DNA from: Paracoccaceae bacterium | GTDB taxonomy: Bacteria > Pseudomonadota > Alphaproteobacteria > Rhodobacterales > Rhodobacteraceae | Assembly (NCBI GenBank): GCA_902633655.1 | Contig: CACPHA010000004.1 | Coordinates: forward strand, 1-49,874 | Direction: 5' to 3' | Length of the DNA: 49,874 nt | Part shown: piece after piece, positions 39,430-49,874 of the stretch | How the letters are laid out: each line of letters begins with the position of its first letter | Position numbering within the stretch: position 1 is the stretch's first letter | The notes under the pieces: model-generated | Told to the model about the DNA's origin: nothing | Database searches by the model: none | The model's input: the letters and a program-made list of their open reading frames with translations, nothing else | Program-made: the position numbers and the translations under genes

Positions 39430-39683
39430 TTGAGCCTCTGACTTAGGACGGGCCACCCGAAGATGCAAGGGCGAAATACAAAGCTAATTTTCCTAACCAC
39501 CAAAATTTTCTAAGTCAGAACTCAACCTTTTCCCACCATCCAAAAATCGATACCAACGGTTTGACTTTTTGTTATATATCTTGACTGCAGTTCAACTTCC
39601 CACTGTACCAGTTCGAAATTTTTTAATATCCAATTTACAAGCTCGTCAAAGTTTTAGTTTAAGATACAGGGCCGAATTAAATA

Positions 39684-40363
39684 CTAAGTAGCCTCATTTT
39701 GGTCTTTCTTTGAGCTACTAATTAGTTTTGTCTTTTTTAAGAATACAGGAAATACCAAAAAAGCGGCAAGACCGAGAAGCGGTAAAAGAATGCTTGGGCT
39801 CAGTAGTATGGACAGATTTGGTTTTGTTGCCTTATCAAATACGTCGCCTAACCCCACTCCAATTGAGGTAAAAACTACGGCGCCAGGAAAAATGCCAAAG
39901 ACCGTCGTAAATACAAAGTTGCAAAAACTGACCCCTGATAGCGCAGCCAAAAGATTGGCAACAAAAAATGGAACTGCGGGGATCAATCGTAACGATAGAA
40001 GCACACGTATTTCATTTTTTCTAAGCCGTTGGATTATTTTTTCGCCACGACCTTCCAAAGCATTAAAGTGACCCTTAAATACATCGCCCGCCCCTTTCCA
40101 GACGACCAAATAGAGTGCAGTAGCCCCAAGGGATGCAGAAAGCACATTTAAAAAGGTGCCAGGGATGAGTCCGAAAAGATCCCCCCGATTATATAGGCAA
40201 TTGCTGAGCCTGGTAAACAAGGACCCGCGATCATGGCGTATGCCACTACGGCCCCTATACCCATCAAAAACGAATTTTGCCCTTGAAAAGATATCAGTAG
40301 TTCATCATGTTCCCGCAGCGCTTCAAAGGTCATGACATCTCGAAGTAAACAAAACCCAGTCAT
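39684..40363 (-). pseudogene. TVP38/TMEM64 (DedA-like) family membrane protein, apparent frameshift
   Basis: Frame 1 ends ...GPCLPGSAIAYIIGG, frame 2 continues DLFGLIPGTFLNVLSASLGATALYLVVW; the switch falls on the C6 run at 40181-40186, and one extra base restores IIGGDLFGLIPG. Confidence 0.7.
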
Positions 40364-40685
40364 AATTAAAGCAGCAATAGCTATCGGAAAAAAACTGTTT
40401 TGAAAAAATCATAGTTTCTTTGACATGACAGTTTGCATAACTTTTACTAATGCATTAATTTTTGCACAAGTCGTAACGCAACAGTTACTAACGCTGTTTT
40501 GTATTATTGATAAGTAAGCTATAAAAATCAGCAAGTTCTAAAAGAACTTACTCGTTCAACCTCCTATTTCAAAACGAGTTGACGCGTTTGACATAACGAG
40601 CTGTTCAGCCTATAGCGAAAGCTCGCAGAAATGAATCGTCTTAAACTATGGGGCGTGCCTAATTGAAAATTGGAGTAGTGGAGCG

Positions 40686-40820
40686 ATGAAACGCACCTTT
40701 CAACCTTCAAACTTAGTTCGTAAGCGTCGCCACGGATTTCGTTCTCGTATGGCTACGAAAGCTGGTCGTAAGATTCTAAATGCGCGTAGGGCGCGAGGAC
40801 GTAAGTCTCTAAGCGCTTAA
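40686..40820 (+). CDS. rpmH: 50S ribosomal protein L34
   Basis: [44 protein letters not shown]. Confidence 0.98.
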   Translation: MKRTFQPSNLVRKRRHGFRSRMATKAGRKILNARRARGRKSLSA

Positions 40821-40942
40821 ACCTTTATGTTATTAGCGTCATAGAGACAAAATGGTCCATTTTGATGAGCAGTACAAACGAAAATAGTAATCATAGCGAT
40901 GTAATTTCACATTTAGCTTTTTCATGTCACTGAAGACTTTCC

Positions 40943-41296
40943 ATGAAAATCTGCACTCTAAAAAAACGCAAGGATTTTACAGAGGCTGCCAGCGGTCATT
41001 TTGTTCGCGGTCAAGGCCTACTTCTACAAGGCCGAAATCGCGGTACACCTGATAATCCAACTATTCGTGTTGGATTTACTTGCTCTAAAAAAATCGGAAA
41101 CGCCGTAAACCGTAATCGCGCAAAACGACGGTTGCGCGAAATGGTTCGTCACATTTTACCTGATTTGGGCAACGAAGGATGGGACTATGTATTAATCGGG
41201 CAGACAAAATTAACGGAACAAATACAATTCTCCGATCTCCTTAAAGAGTTCAAAAAGGCCCTAAAAAAAATACACGAAGTGCACGAAAACACATGA
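40943..41296 (+). CDS. rnpA: Ribonuclease P protein component
   Basis: KICTLKKRKDF...RVGFTCSKKIGNAVNRNRAKRRLREMVR, directly after rpmH. Confidence 0.96.
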   Translation: MKICTLKKRKDFTEAASGHFVRGQGLLLQGRNRGTPDNPTIRVGFTCSKKIGNAVNRNRAKRRLREMVRHILPDLGNEGWDYVLIGQTKLTEQIQFSDLLKEFKKALKKIHEVHENT

Positions 41297-41514
41297 CACC
41301 ACTGGCTTATTTCTTTTCTTTGCCTGTTCGCGCCTATCGCCTCTTATTTTCACCATGGGTGGGTAGGAGCTGCCGATTTGATCCAACTTGTAGCGCCTAT
41401 TCACTTGAAGCACTGAAAAAACATGGGGCTATAAAAGGTGCCTGGCTTACGTTACGCCGAATTATGCAGTGTCACCCTTGGGGCGGCCAGGGAGTAGATG
41501 ATGTACCAGATTGA
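41293..41514 (+). CDS. yidD: Membrane protein insertion efficiency factor YidD
   Basis: RLLFSPWVGRSCRFDPTCSAYSLEALKKHGAIKG. Confidence 0.96.
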   Translation: MTPLAYFFSLPVRAYRLLFSPWVGRSCRFDPTCSAYSLEALKKHGAIKGAWLTLRRIMQCHPWGGQGVDDVPD

Positions 41515-41552
41515 CGACTGTAATTTGCGAAAGTGTTTTAAACCGGTAAGCA

Positions 41553-42386
41553 TTGCCTATGCTTGATAATAGCAGCCATATCCATCGTCTATTCGAAGGC
41601 GCTCCATCAACAACGGAATTTAAAAAACGCCGTAAAAGGATTGTGCGTAATGTTCGCGAAGCCATCGAACAATATGGAATGGTTGAGCGCGATGCACGTT
41701 GGCTGGTCTGTTTATCAGGTGGAAAAGACAGTTACACATTGATAGCCATACTCTATGAATTAAAATGGCGCGGTATGTTGCCAGTTGATATTTTGGCCTG
41801 CAATCTTGATCAGGGGCAACCGGGTTTTCCCGCATCTGTACTGCCTGAATTTTTGGATAGAATGGAAGTCCCCCACAGAATTGAGTATCAGGACACCTTT
41901 TCGATCGTCACTGATAAAATTCCGAAAGGTCGTACTTTTTGCGCACTTTGTTCCCGGTTAAGGCGCGGCCATCTTTATCGCATTGCTCGCGAGGAGGGCT
42001 GTAGTGCTGTTGTGCTAGGCCATCACCGTGACGATATCCTGGAAACTTTTTTCATGAATTTGTTTCATGGTGGACGCTTGGCAACAATGCCACCAAAATT
42101 GCTTAATGATGAAGGAGATGTCTTTGTGTATCGACCGCTCGCGCATGTAGCTGAGGTTGACTGCAATAAATTTGCAAGCGATATGAACTATCCGATCATC
42201 CCATGTGAACTTTGCGGTTCACAAGAAGGCTTACAACGGAAACAAGTTAAAAAAATTCTAGATGGTTGGGAAGCTAATAGCCCTGGTCGGCGACAGGTTA
42301 TGTTCCGCGCTCTTATGAACGCACGGCCCTCCCACCTCTTAGATTCTAAGCTTTTCGACTTCATTGGTATCAAAAAATCTAATTAG
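41553..42386 (+). CDS. ttcA: tRNA 2-thiocytidine biosynthesis protein
   Basis: PP-loop [15 protein letters not shown] and CELC motifs; [16 protein letters not shown]. Confidence 0.92.
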   Translation: MPMLDNSSHIHRLFEGAPSTTEFKKRRKRIVRNVREAIEQYGMVERDARWLVCLSGGKDSYTLIAILYELKWRGMLPVDILACNLDQGQPGFPASVLPEFLDRMEVPHRIEYQDTFSIVTDKIPKGRTFCALCSRLRRGHLYRIAREEGCSAVVLGHHRDDILETFFMNLFHGGRLATMPPKLLNDEGDVFVYRPLAHVAEVDCNKFASDMNYPIIPCELCGSQEGLQRKQVKKILDGWEANSPGRRQVMFRALMNARPSHLLDSKLFDFIGIKKSN

Positions 42387-42539
42387 TCAAGCTGTGCCAT
42401 ACTGGTCAGTTCCATCGCGTATAAGCGATAATAACACAGTGGCCAACTCCAAATCATCAAAATACCCAATCTGGACTTGACCTTTTCTTCTTGAAATCAT
42501 TTATCGCCTCTAGGCAAAACCTTAGTTGGTGACAAATAC

Positions 42540-44342
42540 ATGGATGATCAAAATAGAAATCTTATACTAGCCTCTGTACTGAGCTTTCTTGTAATTGTTG
42601 TATGGTTTGTTCTCTTTCCACCTCCAGAGCCACGCCCCACGGAAAATGTTGAAAACGTTCAGTCGAATGCAGCTTCAACTACGAACTTGCCTCGAGTAGG
42701 AGCAACTTCATCTGTTACACCGGATGAAGTTCTTACTACGGCCGATGAAGCACCTAGAATTGACATTGATAGCGACAAGTTATCAGGAACGATTTCGTTA
42801 AAAGGTGGACGTATCGATGATCTGTCCTTGCTAGGGTACAAAGTTGATATGGATGAGGGTTCCGAAAACGTAACACTTTTACGCCCTATCGGTCAGGAAG
42901 GCGCTTATTACGCCGTATACGGTTGGGCCTCCTTAAGCGGCGTTGAAGCCGACAAAGTTCCATCTCCTGATACCGTATGGTCCGTGCAAGGAAACACTAC
43001 ACTGACGCCCCGTTCTCCTGTTAAACTAATCTGGAACAATGGGAATGGACTGACTTTTACTCGTATTATTTCCATAGATGAAGATTATATGTTCACTATA
43101 ATCCAAGGCGTGGAGAATACATCAGGGACAAATATCGAATTGCGTCCTTACGGTCTCATCCGCCGCACCGGGGAACCAAAAGATCTGAAAAACTTTTTCA
43201 TCCTGCACGAGGGTCTTGTAAGGATGTCCGATGAAACCTTGGCAGAGGACTCTTATAAAAATATGCGTGATTATGAGATAAATGAACGTGATCGCACGCA
43301 TGCTGATCGGATTGAAGTCACCAATAACGGGTGGATAGGCTTCACAGATCATTTCTGGATGACGACTCTGATCCCTATGCCGGGGAGCGCGTTCCGTTCT
43401 ACTGCAAAATATCTTGCAGCTGCTGATACTTTTCAAGCAGAGACCGTATTGCCAATGGTTAGTGTGTCCGATGGTCAAAAAACGACTGTACAAAGTCGAT
43501 TCTTCGCTGGTGCCAAAGAATGGGACACAATTCGCTTATACGAAAAAGCTGGGGTTGAGGGTTTTTTGGACAGTATCGATTGGGGTTGGTTCTTTTTTCT
43601 AACCAAGCCTATATTCTTTGTGCTTCATTGGCTGAATCATTATATTGGCAATATGGGTTGGGCGATTATTGGTCTTACCTTGCTAATCAAAGCACTGCTT
43701 TTTCCGCTGGCCTATAAATCATACGTTTCAATGGCGAAGATGAAAGAGCTTCAACCCCAGATGGAAAAGCTTAAGGAACAAGCGGGTGATGACCGTCAAA
43801 AACTACAGCAGGGTATGATGGAGCTATACAAAAAGGAAAAAGTTAACCCTGCGTCAGGCTGCTTACCGATACTACTACAGATCCCAATTTTCTTTTCTCT
43901 TTATAAGGTAATCTTTGTCACACTTGAGTTGCGTCATGCGCCTTGGATCGGATGGATTAAAGATCTTAGCGCACCAGATCCGTCATCAATAATGAACCTC
44001 TTTGGACTACTACCCTTTGGAACACCGGAGCCTGGTTCGATTATGGCACTGCTTTTCCTCGGTATTTTACCTCTTTTCTTGGGTATTTCTATGTGGTTGC
44101 AACAAAAACTCAATCCCGCTCCAACTGACCCCACTCAGGCGATGATCTTTGCTTGGATGCCCTGGGTATTTATGTTTATGCTTGGCTCTTTCGCAAGTGG
44201 CCTACTAGTTTACTGGATAGCCAACAACGTGATAACCTTCTCACAGCAGTATATTATCATGCGCTCACAGGGATATAAACCGGATGTATTTGGAAATATC
44301 ATAACCAGTTTCCGCAAAAAAACCAAAGGAGAGAAAGGTTAA
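42540..44342 (+). CDS. yidC: Membrane protein insertase YidC
   Basis: MDDQNRNLILASVLSFLVIVVWFVLFP...KVNPASGCLPILLQIPIFFSLYKVIFVTLELRHAPW. Confidence 0.97.
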   Translation: MDDQNRNLILASVLSFLVIVVWFVLFPPPEPRPTENVENVQSNAASTTNLPRVGATSSVTPDEVLTTADEAPRIDIDSDKLSGTISLKGGRIDDLSLLGYKVDMDEGSENVTLLRPIGQEGAYYAVYGWASLSGVEADKVPSPDTVWSVQGNTTLTPRSPVKLIWNNGNGLTFTRIISIDEDYMFTIIQGVENTSGTNIELRPYGLIRRTGEPKDLKNFFILHEGLVRMSDETLAEDSYKNMRDYEINERDRTHADRIEVTNNGWIGFTDHFWMTTLIPMPGSAFRSTAKYLAAADTFQAETVLPMVSVSDGQKTTVQSRFFAGAKEWDTIRLYEKAGVEGFLDSIDWGWFFFLTKPIFFVLHWLNHYIGNMGWAIIGLTLLIKALLFPLAYKSYVSMAKMKELQPQMEKLKEQAGDDRQKLQQGMMELYKKEKVNPASGCLPILLQIPIFFSLYKVIFVTLELRHAPWIGWIKDLSAPDPSSIMNLFGLLPFGTPEPGSIMALLFLGILPLFLGISMWLQQKLNPAPTDPTQAMIFAWMPWVFMFMLGSFASGLLVYWIANNVITFSQQYIIMRSQGYKPDVFGNIITSFRKKTKGEKG

Positions 44343-44345
44343 TTT

Positions 44346-45092
44346 ATGGGAAAGCTAGTTGAGATATGGCGGCACCCCATAAAGTCACATGGCCGGGAGT
44401 CTCTCCAGAGCGTCAATATCAAAGCCGGCAAGACTCTTCCCGGAGATCGCACTTTCGCGGTCACCCATGAAAAATCCAACGCTGACGGAAGTTCTTGGGT
44501 CCCTTGCCAAAACTTTAATAGAGGATCCAAAGCACCTGCATTGATGGCAATCAATGCAGTGTGGAATCAAACTGAAAACTCTATGACACTCACTCATCCA
44601 GACCTACCGGGAATTACAATTAACCCAGACAATACGGAAGATCAGAGGCGCTTTATCAATTGGGAAGCAGCGCTGATTCCTGAAAACCGTTCTAAATCAT
44701 CCCAGCTCGTGCGTGCATCGGAGCGAGGTATGACGGATACAGATTATGCTTCTATAACGATCGGGAACATGGCTTCTCACAGGGCAGTCGCACAAAAAAT
44801 GGGGCGCGACCTTTCACATTTACGATGGCGTTGTAACCTCTGGTTTGATGGGCTAGGACCTTGGGTAGAATTCGAGTGGATTGGAAAAAATATTCTGATC
44901 GGTGATGTAACCTTTGAGGTTACTGAGAGAGTAGAGCGTTGTCTTGCAACCACTGCAAATCCGAAGACAGGACATCGAGACGCAGATACTCTTGGTACAT
45001 TAGAGACCTGGGGCCACCAAGACTTTACAGTTGCCGCTATCGCCAAAACTAATGGTCAGCTCCAGATCAATGATAAAGTCAGTCTTGCCTGA
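44346..45092 (+). CDS. MOSC-domain protein
   Basis: LVEIWRHPIKSHGRESLQSVNI...RCLATTANPKTGHRDADTLGTLETWGHQDF. Confidence 0.9.
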   Translation: MGKLVEIWRHPIKSHGRESLQSVNIKAGKTLPGDRTFAVTHEKSNADGSSWVPCQNFNRGSKAPALMAINAVWNQTENSMTLTHPDLPGITINPDNTEDQRRFINWEAALIPENRSKSSQLVRASERGMTDTDYASITIGNMASHRAVAQKMGRDLSHLRWRCNLWFDGLGPWVEFEWIGKNILIGDVTFEVTERVERCLATTANPKTGHRDADTLGTLETWGHQDFTVAAIAKTNGQLQINDKVSLA

Positions 45093-45742
45093 TGCAAGTT
45101 AACTTCAATCTGGCTCCCGATCCAGATGCAACGATTCTGGAAGCGGGACGTAAGCTCTTTGCTTCGCAAACGGATTTTTTAAAAGGCGTGGTTGCAATGT
45201 CGGGCTTACCCACCGATGATCGCATTGAAGTTTGTTTTGCCGGTCGTTCGAACGTTGGCAAGTCCACTCTCATCAATGCTCTAACTGGTCACAAAGCGCT
45301 TGCAAGAACCTCCAACACTCCGGGACGTACGCAAGAGATAAACTTTTTTTCGCAGGCGGGAAAACATTACCTCGTTGATTTACCTGGCTATGGTTATGCC
45401 AATGCTCCTCTGGATGTAATTGGAAAATGGCAAAAACTTCTCAGGCAGTATCTTTCAGGTCGACAATCGCTACGCCGAGCATTTGTTCTTATCGACAGCC
45501 GTCATGGAGTCAAAGCGGTGGATGAAAAGATTCTGTTGCTACTTGATAGCTCAGCCGTCACCTTCCAAGTTGTCTTGACCAAAGCAGACAAAATAAAAGA
45601 AGCGGAGCGGTTGAAAATCATTGATCAAGTCAGCAAAGCGCTTCAGTCCCATCCGGCGGCTTTTCCGGAAATCCTTTTAACGTCATCTGCAAAAGGATGG
45701 GGGCTACCAACCCTGCGAAGCGCTATTGCTACGTTAGTCTAA
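45092..45742 (+). CDS. engB: Ribosome biogenesis GTP-binding protein
   Basis: EVCFAGRSNVGKSTLINAL...TSNTPGRTQEINFF...LVDLPGYGYA...LTKADKI. Confidence 0.95.
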   Translation: MQVNFNLAPDPDATILEAGRKLFASQTDFLKGVVAMSGLPTDDRIEVCFAGRSNVGKSTLINALTGHKALARTSNTPGRTQEINFFSQAGKHYLVDLPGYGYANAPLDVIGKWQKLLRQYLSGRQSLRRAFVLIDSRHGVKAVDEKILLLLDSSAVTFQVVLTKADKIKEAERLKIIDQVSKALQSHPAAFPEILLTSSAKGWGLPTLRSAIATLV

Positions 45743-46690
45743 ATGTCACTGCCTCTTGCAACGGACCTTTATTCTGTGACAAATTCTTTCCGACAGAAGG
45801 ACGTTAGCATGACAAAGAAAACCAAAACCCAAAGCTCGGTCCAAACAGCACAAACGCTATCACAAGCGTTACCCTATATGCAACGATATGATAATGCTAT
45901 TGTTGTTATCAAGCTGGGTGGGCATGCAATGGGCTCAGACGAAAAAATGGAAACGTTTGCCCGTGACGTTGTTTTAATGCGTCAAGTTGGCATTAATCCG
46001 GTGATCATCAACGGCGGTGGCCCTATGATAAACCAGATGCTTAAAAAGCTTGGCATAAAATCAGAATTTGTTAACGGGAAAAGGGTGACCGATGAAGCTA
46101 CAATGGAAGTTGTAGAAATGGTACTCTCTGGGAGCGTAAACAAACGAGTTGTGCAAGCCATAAACAGAGCCGGTGGGTTTGCAGTTGGACTGTCAGGAAA
46201 AGATGCCAATCTGATCTTTTGCGAACGCGCTGGGGAAGAACTCGGGCTCGTAGGTAAACCGACAAAAGTCAACCCGCGTGTTCTACAAACACTTTTTAGT
46301 AACGATATGATCCCAGTTATTTCACCGCTTGGCGCCGGTGAAGATGGCGAAACCTACAATATTAATGGTGATACGGCCGCCGGCTCTATCGCCGCCGCGT
46401 TAAACGCGGATCGACTCTTGCTCTTGACGGACGTGGACGGCGTACAAGGTCCTGACGGCAGCATAATCGCTGAATTGACACCCTCAGACATTGAAAAACT
46501 GATCACAGATGGTACGATTTCTGGTGGCATGATACCAAAAACCGAAACAGCCCTAAGAGCAGTCGAGAAAGGGGTGCGCGCAGTCGTGATCCTTGATGGA
46601 CGCGAGCCAAACGCCTGCTTGCTAGAACTATTCACTCAGCAAGGGGCTGGCACTTTGATCCGGGCACGCCCCGAACAGGCGAAAGCATAG
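45743..46690 (+). CDS. argB: Acetylglutamate kinase (start may be the internal MTKKTKTQ)
   Basis: [12 protein letters not shown]...[36 protein letters not shown]. Confidence 0.95.
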   Translation: MSLPLATDLYSVTNSFRQKDVSMTKKTKTQSSVQTAQTLSQALPYMQRYDNAIVVIKLGGHAMGSDEKMETFARDVVLMRQVGINPVIINGGGPMINQMLKKLGIKSEFVNGKRVTDEATMEVVEMVLSGSVNKRVVQAINRAGGFAVGLSGKDANLIFCERAGEELGLVGKPTKVNPRVLQTLFSNDMIPVISPLGAGEDGETYNINGDTAAGSIAAALNADRLLLLTDVDGVQGPDGSIIAELTPSDIEKLITDGTISGGMIPKTETALRAVEKGVRAVVILDGREPNACLLELFTQQGAGTLIRARPEQAKA

Positions 46691-46726
46691 AACTTGAGTT
46701 TTCAACAAGGCGCTTAAATTTGCATC

Positions 46727-47647
46727 ATGGAAATCGAAACCACCATTCGTCTGACCGTTTTTCTTAGTTTATTTGCTTTATTCGCTCTTCTTGAGCGTGT
46801 AGCGCCAGAGGTTTTACCTGTATATTCGCAGAAGAGGCGCTGCGTAACTAACTTTAGCGTCACTATTTTAAACACTTTTCTTTTGCGAGCCCTTGCGATC
46901 GGATTACCACTTTTGGCAGGCGGTGCAGCCTTGGATTCAGCTCAGATAGAAATGGGAATTTTCAATTTCTTGATTTGGCCAACTTGGATTGAGGTTGTTC
47001 TAGCTATACTGTTGCTCGAACTGATTATATGGGTCCAGCATTTAATCACTCATAAGGTTCCATTTCTTTGGCGGCTTCACAGAGTTCATCACTCGGATGT
47101 TGATTTTGATGTCTCAATAGCGGTCCGTTTTCATCTCGTAGAAACTGCATTCTCAATGCTTTTGAAGATTGGCGCGGTATACCTTATCGGTCCAGCTGTA
47201 CCTGCAGTAATCCTTTTCGAAATTTCGCTAAAAGCTTTAGCTATGTTCAACCATGCCAATATAGCACTTACAAAATCACTAGAAAAAATTTTGCGCTATG
47301 TAATTGTGACACCAGACATGCATCGCGTTCACCACTCTGTAAATCAGGAAGAGCACGTCTGGAGGTAAGGTTTCGCCCTATCCCTCTGGGATCGGCTTTT
47401 TGGGACTTATAGCTGTGGTAGCCAAACCGACATTACCGTTGGCCTGGAATGGCAGGACACTCGTCCTACTAAACTGAGGTGGAGCCTTTGGCTACCATTC
47501 ATTCGAAAATCACGCACGAAGAAGTTAGTTTGGAAGCTGAAAAACTGTATCTTTCCGTATTGGGTGGATTTCATCCATCAAACAGCGATGGGGTATCAAA
47601 AAAGCAAAACTCTTTTCTTATTGGGACCAAAAGCGCCTGAATTCTGA
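46727..47647 (+). pseudogene. Sterol desaturase/fatty acid hydroxylase family gene with an in-frame TAA
   Basis: WVQHLITHKVPFLWRLHRVHHSD...DMHRVHHSVNQEEHVWR*GFALSLWDRLFGTY; reading frame stays open on both sides of TAA 47366-47368, ending at TGA 47645-47647. Confidence 0.8.
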
Positions 47648-47679
47648 TTGGCTTTTCAAAAAAGTGAAGAATTCCAAAG

Positions 47680-48154
47680 GGGATCTAATGATCCGCTTTA
47701 TCTATGGTCCACGCGTATTGTCAATATGCTTGCGGGAAAACTCCTCTCCAGTGCAGTTTTTCTATTTCATGGACCACTGTATACACCATTTTATTCTTAG
47801 GTCCTAAAAACAAATCGAATGTATCAGTAACCTATTAAGCTGCTGATCCACGATCAGGGCGGCCTATTTTTATATCCTTTAGAGGATCTTAAATTTGGAG
47901 AGCGTATTGCACTGCCGCCCACTAATCTCTACTCTTGTACGAGCTATGACGCAACGTGTTTTACCGCCTGCCCGGTGAGAGCTTTTGCGAGTGGTAGCTA
48001 TGACGTGACCACCAATAAATCGGATATCACTGGTGTGTACAGAAAAAACTGTCTAAGCAATGGTTATGCAGCGCGCCGCTCCTGCCCACCGAGCCAAAAC
48101 TTTGGCCGCTTAACTGAACAGTCTTCGTTCCATATGAGAGCACTCGTTACATGA
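47680..48154 (+). pseudogene. Ferredoxin-like 4Fe-4S protein, multiple in-frame stops
   Basis: ...FHGPLYTPFYS*VLKTNRMYQ*PIKLLIHDQGGLFLYP...CTSYDATCFTACPVRAFASGSYDV...CLSNGYAARRSCPPSQNFGRLTEQSSFHMRALVT*; its stop overlaps the sixA-like start. 5' boundary is approximate. Confidence 0.65.
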
Positions 48155-48663
48155 GTTTACGACTAATCTTAATGCGACATGCAAAATCCGATTGGAATTT
48201 GCCAGTTTCAGATCATAATCGTGACTTGAACGAACGTGGTCGAACCTCAGCAAAGGCAATGGGGAAATGGTTAAAGGAGCTAGATTTTATACCCGAACAG
48301 GCGCTGGTGTCGACCTCTAAACGGACCCGCAAAACTTTTGAATATCTTTCAATAAAACCTAAGCGATTAGAATTTATCAAAAAGCTTTATCACCCAAATG
48401 TTTACGCACTGCTCAATACACTGAAGGGTGCAAATGGGCAAACCGTATTGATAATTTCGCATAACCCAGCAATTGCAGAGTTTGCAGAAAACCTAGCAAT
48501 AAAATCACCAAAACATAAACGTTTCTACAAATACCCAACATGTGCGACATGGGTTGCAGAGCTTGAAATAAAAAGCTGGGAAGAGGTTCAGTTTGGAACT
48601 GCGAGAACACTTGATTTTGGCATTCCACGAGAAGTGATAAAAGTACGCGGGTATTCATACTAA
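48151..48663 (+). CDS. SixA-like phosphohistidine phosphatase (RHG histidine phosphatase)
   Basis: LILMRHAKSDWNLPVSDHNRDLNERGRTSAKAMG. Confidence 0.9.
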   Translation: MSLRLILMRHAKSDWNLPVSDHNRDLNERGRTSAKAMGKWLKELDFIPEQALVSTSKRTRKTFEYLSIKPKRLEFIKKLYHPNVYALLNTLKGANGQTVLIISHNPAIAEFAENLAIKSPKHKRFYKYPTCATWVAELEIKSWEEVQFGTARTLDFGIPREVIKVRGYSY

Positions 48664-48671
48664 CCGTGGAG

Positions 48672-49463
48672 TTAGTGGCCCAGAACTTGGCTTAAGAATA
48701 GTTTGGTTCGATCCGACTGCGGATTACCAAAGAACTCTTCAGGTTGATTTTGCTCCACAATTTGACCCTGATCCATAAAAATTACTCGGTTGGCGACTTG
48801 ACGTGCAAAGCCCATTTCGTGTGTCACAACCAGCATTGTCATACCCTCCTCAGCAAGCTCGATCATCGTATCAAGCACTTCTTTTATCATTTCTGGATCT
48901 AGAGCAGAAGTTACTTCATCAAAGAGCATTATTCGAGGTTTCATGCAAAGCGAACGCGCTATTGCCACACGCTGTTGCTGTCCACCGGAAAGCTGCCCAG
49001 GATATTTTTTTGCCTGCTCTGGAATCTTAACTTTTTCAAGGAAATGCATGGCAGTTTCCTCGGCTTCTTTTTTTGGTATTTTACGCACCCAAATTGGAGC
49101 AAGAGTACAATTCTCGAGAATTGTGAGATGCGGGAACAAATTAAAGTGCTGAAAAACCATCCCAACTTCAGATCTAATTTTATCAACGTTTTTGAGATCA
49201 GAAGACAAGACCGTCCCATCTACAACTATTTCACCTCTTTGATGATCTTCCAGGGCGTTAATGCATCGAATTAAAGTAGACTTGCCTGAACCTGAAGGGC
49301 CGCAAACAACGATGCGTTCTCCCTGATAAACTGACAGGTCAATATCTCTCAATACATGAAAAGAACCATACCATTTATTCATCCCAGTTATCTGAATAGC
49401 AATTTTATCGGTAACCGTCATTTTGCTGCGGTCTATTTCTCGATCTGGCGCCACTTCGGTCAT
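48672..49463 (-). CDS. Polar amino acid ABC transporter ATP-binding protein (GlnQ/AapP-like)
   Basis: [49 protein letters not shown]. Confidence 0.95.
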   Translation of the reverse strand: MTEVAPDREIDRSKMTVTDKIAIQITGMNKWYGSFHVLRDIDLSVYQGERIVVCGPSGSGKSTLIRCINALEDHQRGEIVVDGTVLSSDLKNVDKIRSEVGMVFQHFNLFPHLTILENCTLAPIWVRKIPKKEAEETAMHFLEKVKIPEQAKKYPGQLSGGQQQRVAIARSLCMKPRIMLFDEVTSALDPEMIKEVLDTMIELAEEGMTMLVVTHEMGFARQVANRVIFMDQGQIVEQNQPEEFFGNPQSDRTKLFLSQVLGH

Positions 49464-49475
49464 CTATTTTATTCC

Positions 49476-49874
49476 CTATCGATTATCTGTCTGTAGCTTC
49501 CGCTCCAGAAACATTGAATAACGAGACATTGAAAAACAAACTATGAAGAATAGAAGAGCTATAAATGCAAATAGTTCCGTATAGATACCGTTCCATTCAG
49601 CGTTTGCGCGAATACCCTGGGACAAACCAAGAGGATCCATTAATCCTATAATCGACACTAACGTAGTGTCTTTAAAAAGACCAATAAACGTGCTTACTAT
49701 CCCTGGTATAGACACTTTTAGAGCTTGCGGCATTATAATTAAACGTTGAGCCTGCCAATAATTAAGTCCCAGGCTGTCTGCGCCTTCATATTGCCCTTTC
49801 GGAATAGCTGCGAGACCACCTCGGATAACTTCTGCCATATAGGCGGAAGCAAACAATGTCACCATGATAATAAC
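49476..49874 (-). CDS. Polar amino acid ABC transporter permease, N-terminus beyond the window edge
   Basis: [43 protein letters not shown] (EAA loop); the frame is open to the end of the window. Confidence 0.9.
   Translation of the reverse strand, partial: VIIMVTLFASAYMAEVIRGGLAAIPKGQYEGADSLGLNYWQAQRLIIMPQALKVSIPGIVSTFIGLFKDTTLVSIIGLMDPLGLSQGIRANAEWNGIYTELFAFIALLFFIVCFSMSRYSMFLERKLQTDNR

Noticed and set aside
39066-39468. ORFs at 39066-39401 and 39166-39468 (minus)
   Set aside because: They read through the tRNA-Arg gene; the SSPVRH-type translation is the typical tRNA-overlap artefact.
46727-48154. Stop-codon recoding or readthrough to explain in-frame TAA/TAG in adjacent genes
   Set aside because: All nearby core genes use normal stops; simple pseudogenisation is the easier explanation without read or protein evidence.
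1-49874. CRISPR array or rRNA operon
   Set aside because: No regularly spaced repeats and no rRNA signatures seen on reading through; the only repeat family of note is the 58-bp leader at irregular spacing.

Overview
This is alphaproteobacterial-type chromosomal DNA. A housekeeping right end (about 39.35-49.9 kb) carries tRNA-Arg(ACG), a TVP38-like gene, rpmH-rnpA-yidD-ttcA-yidC-MOSC-yihA/engB-argB, a sterol desaturase, a sixA-like phosphatase and amino-acid ABC transporter genes. The left end (1-8.4 kb) has an alpha-2-macroglobulin-family operon divergent from an OmpR-type two-component system. The A2M ORF runs off position 1, so the ORF track misses it. Between them, about 9.7-39.3 kb is accessory DNA. 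It contains: (i) three copies of an unrecognised two-gene cassette (W-rich protein plus twin-arginine-leader protein), each preceded by a near-identical 58-bp leader, with the third copy pseudogenised; (ii) a CBS-domain protein with a HEPN-like RNxxxH motif and a standalone UvrD-like helicase; (iii) an apparent defence island, 18.5-30.2 kb, in which two divergent copies of a GHKL ATPase / middle protein / DUF6339-like module point at each other around Vsr and AIPR genes, with a C5 cytosine methyltransferase at one end and a HEPN-like gene at the other; (iv) a phage-derived cassette (ParB-like/N6-MTase, DUF5681, TerL, DUF2924, serine recombinase, no structural genes) carrying a reverse-strand HExxH + HicA-like fusion. 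The twin-GHKL island is the best candidate for an undescribed system. All family calls come from motif recognition by eye; no searches were run.
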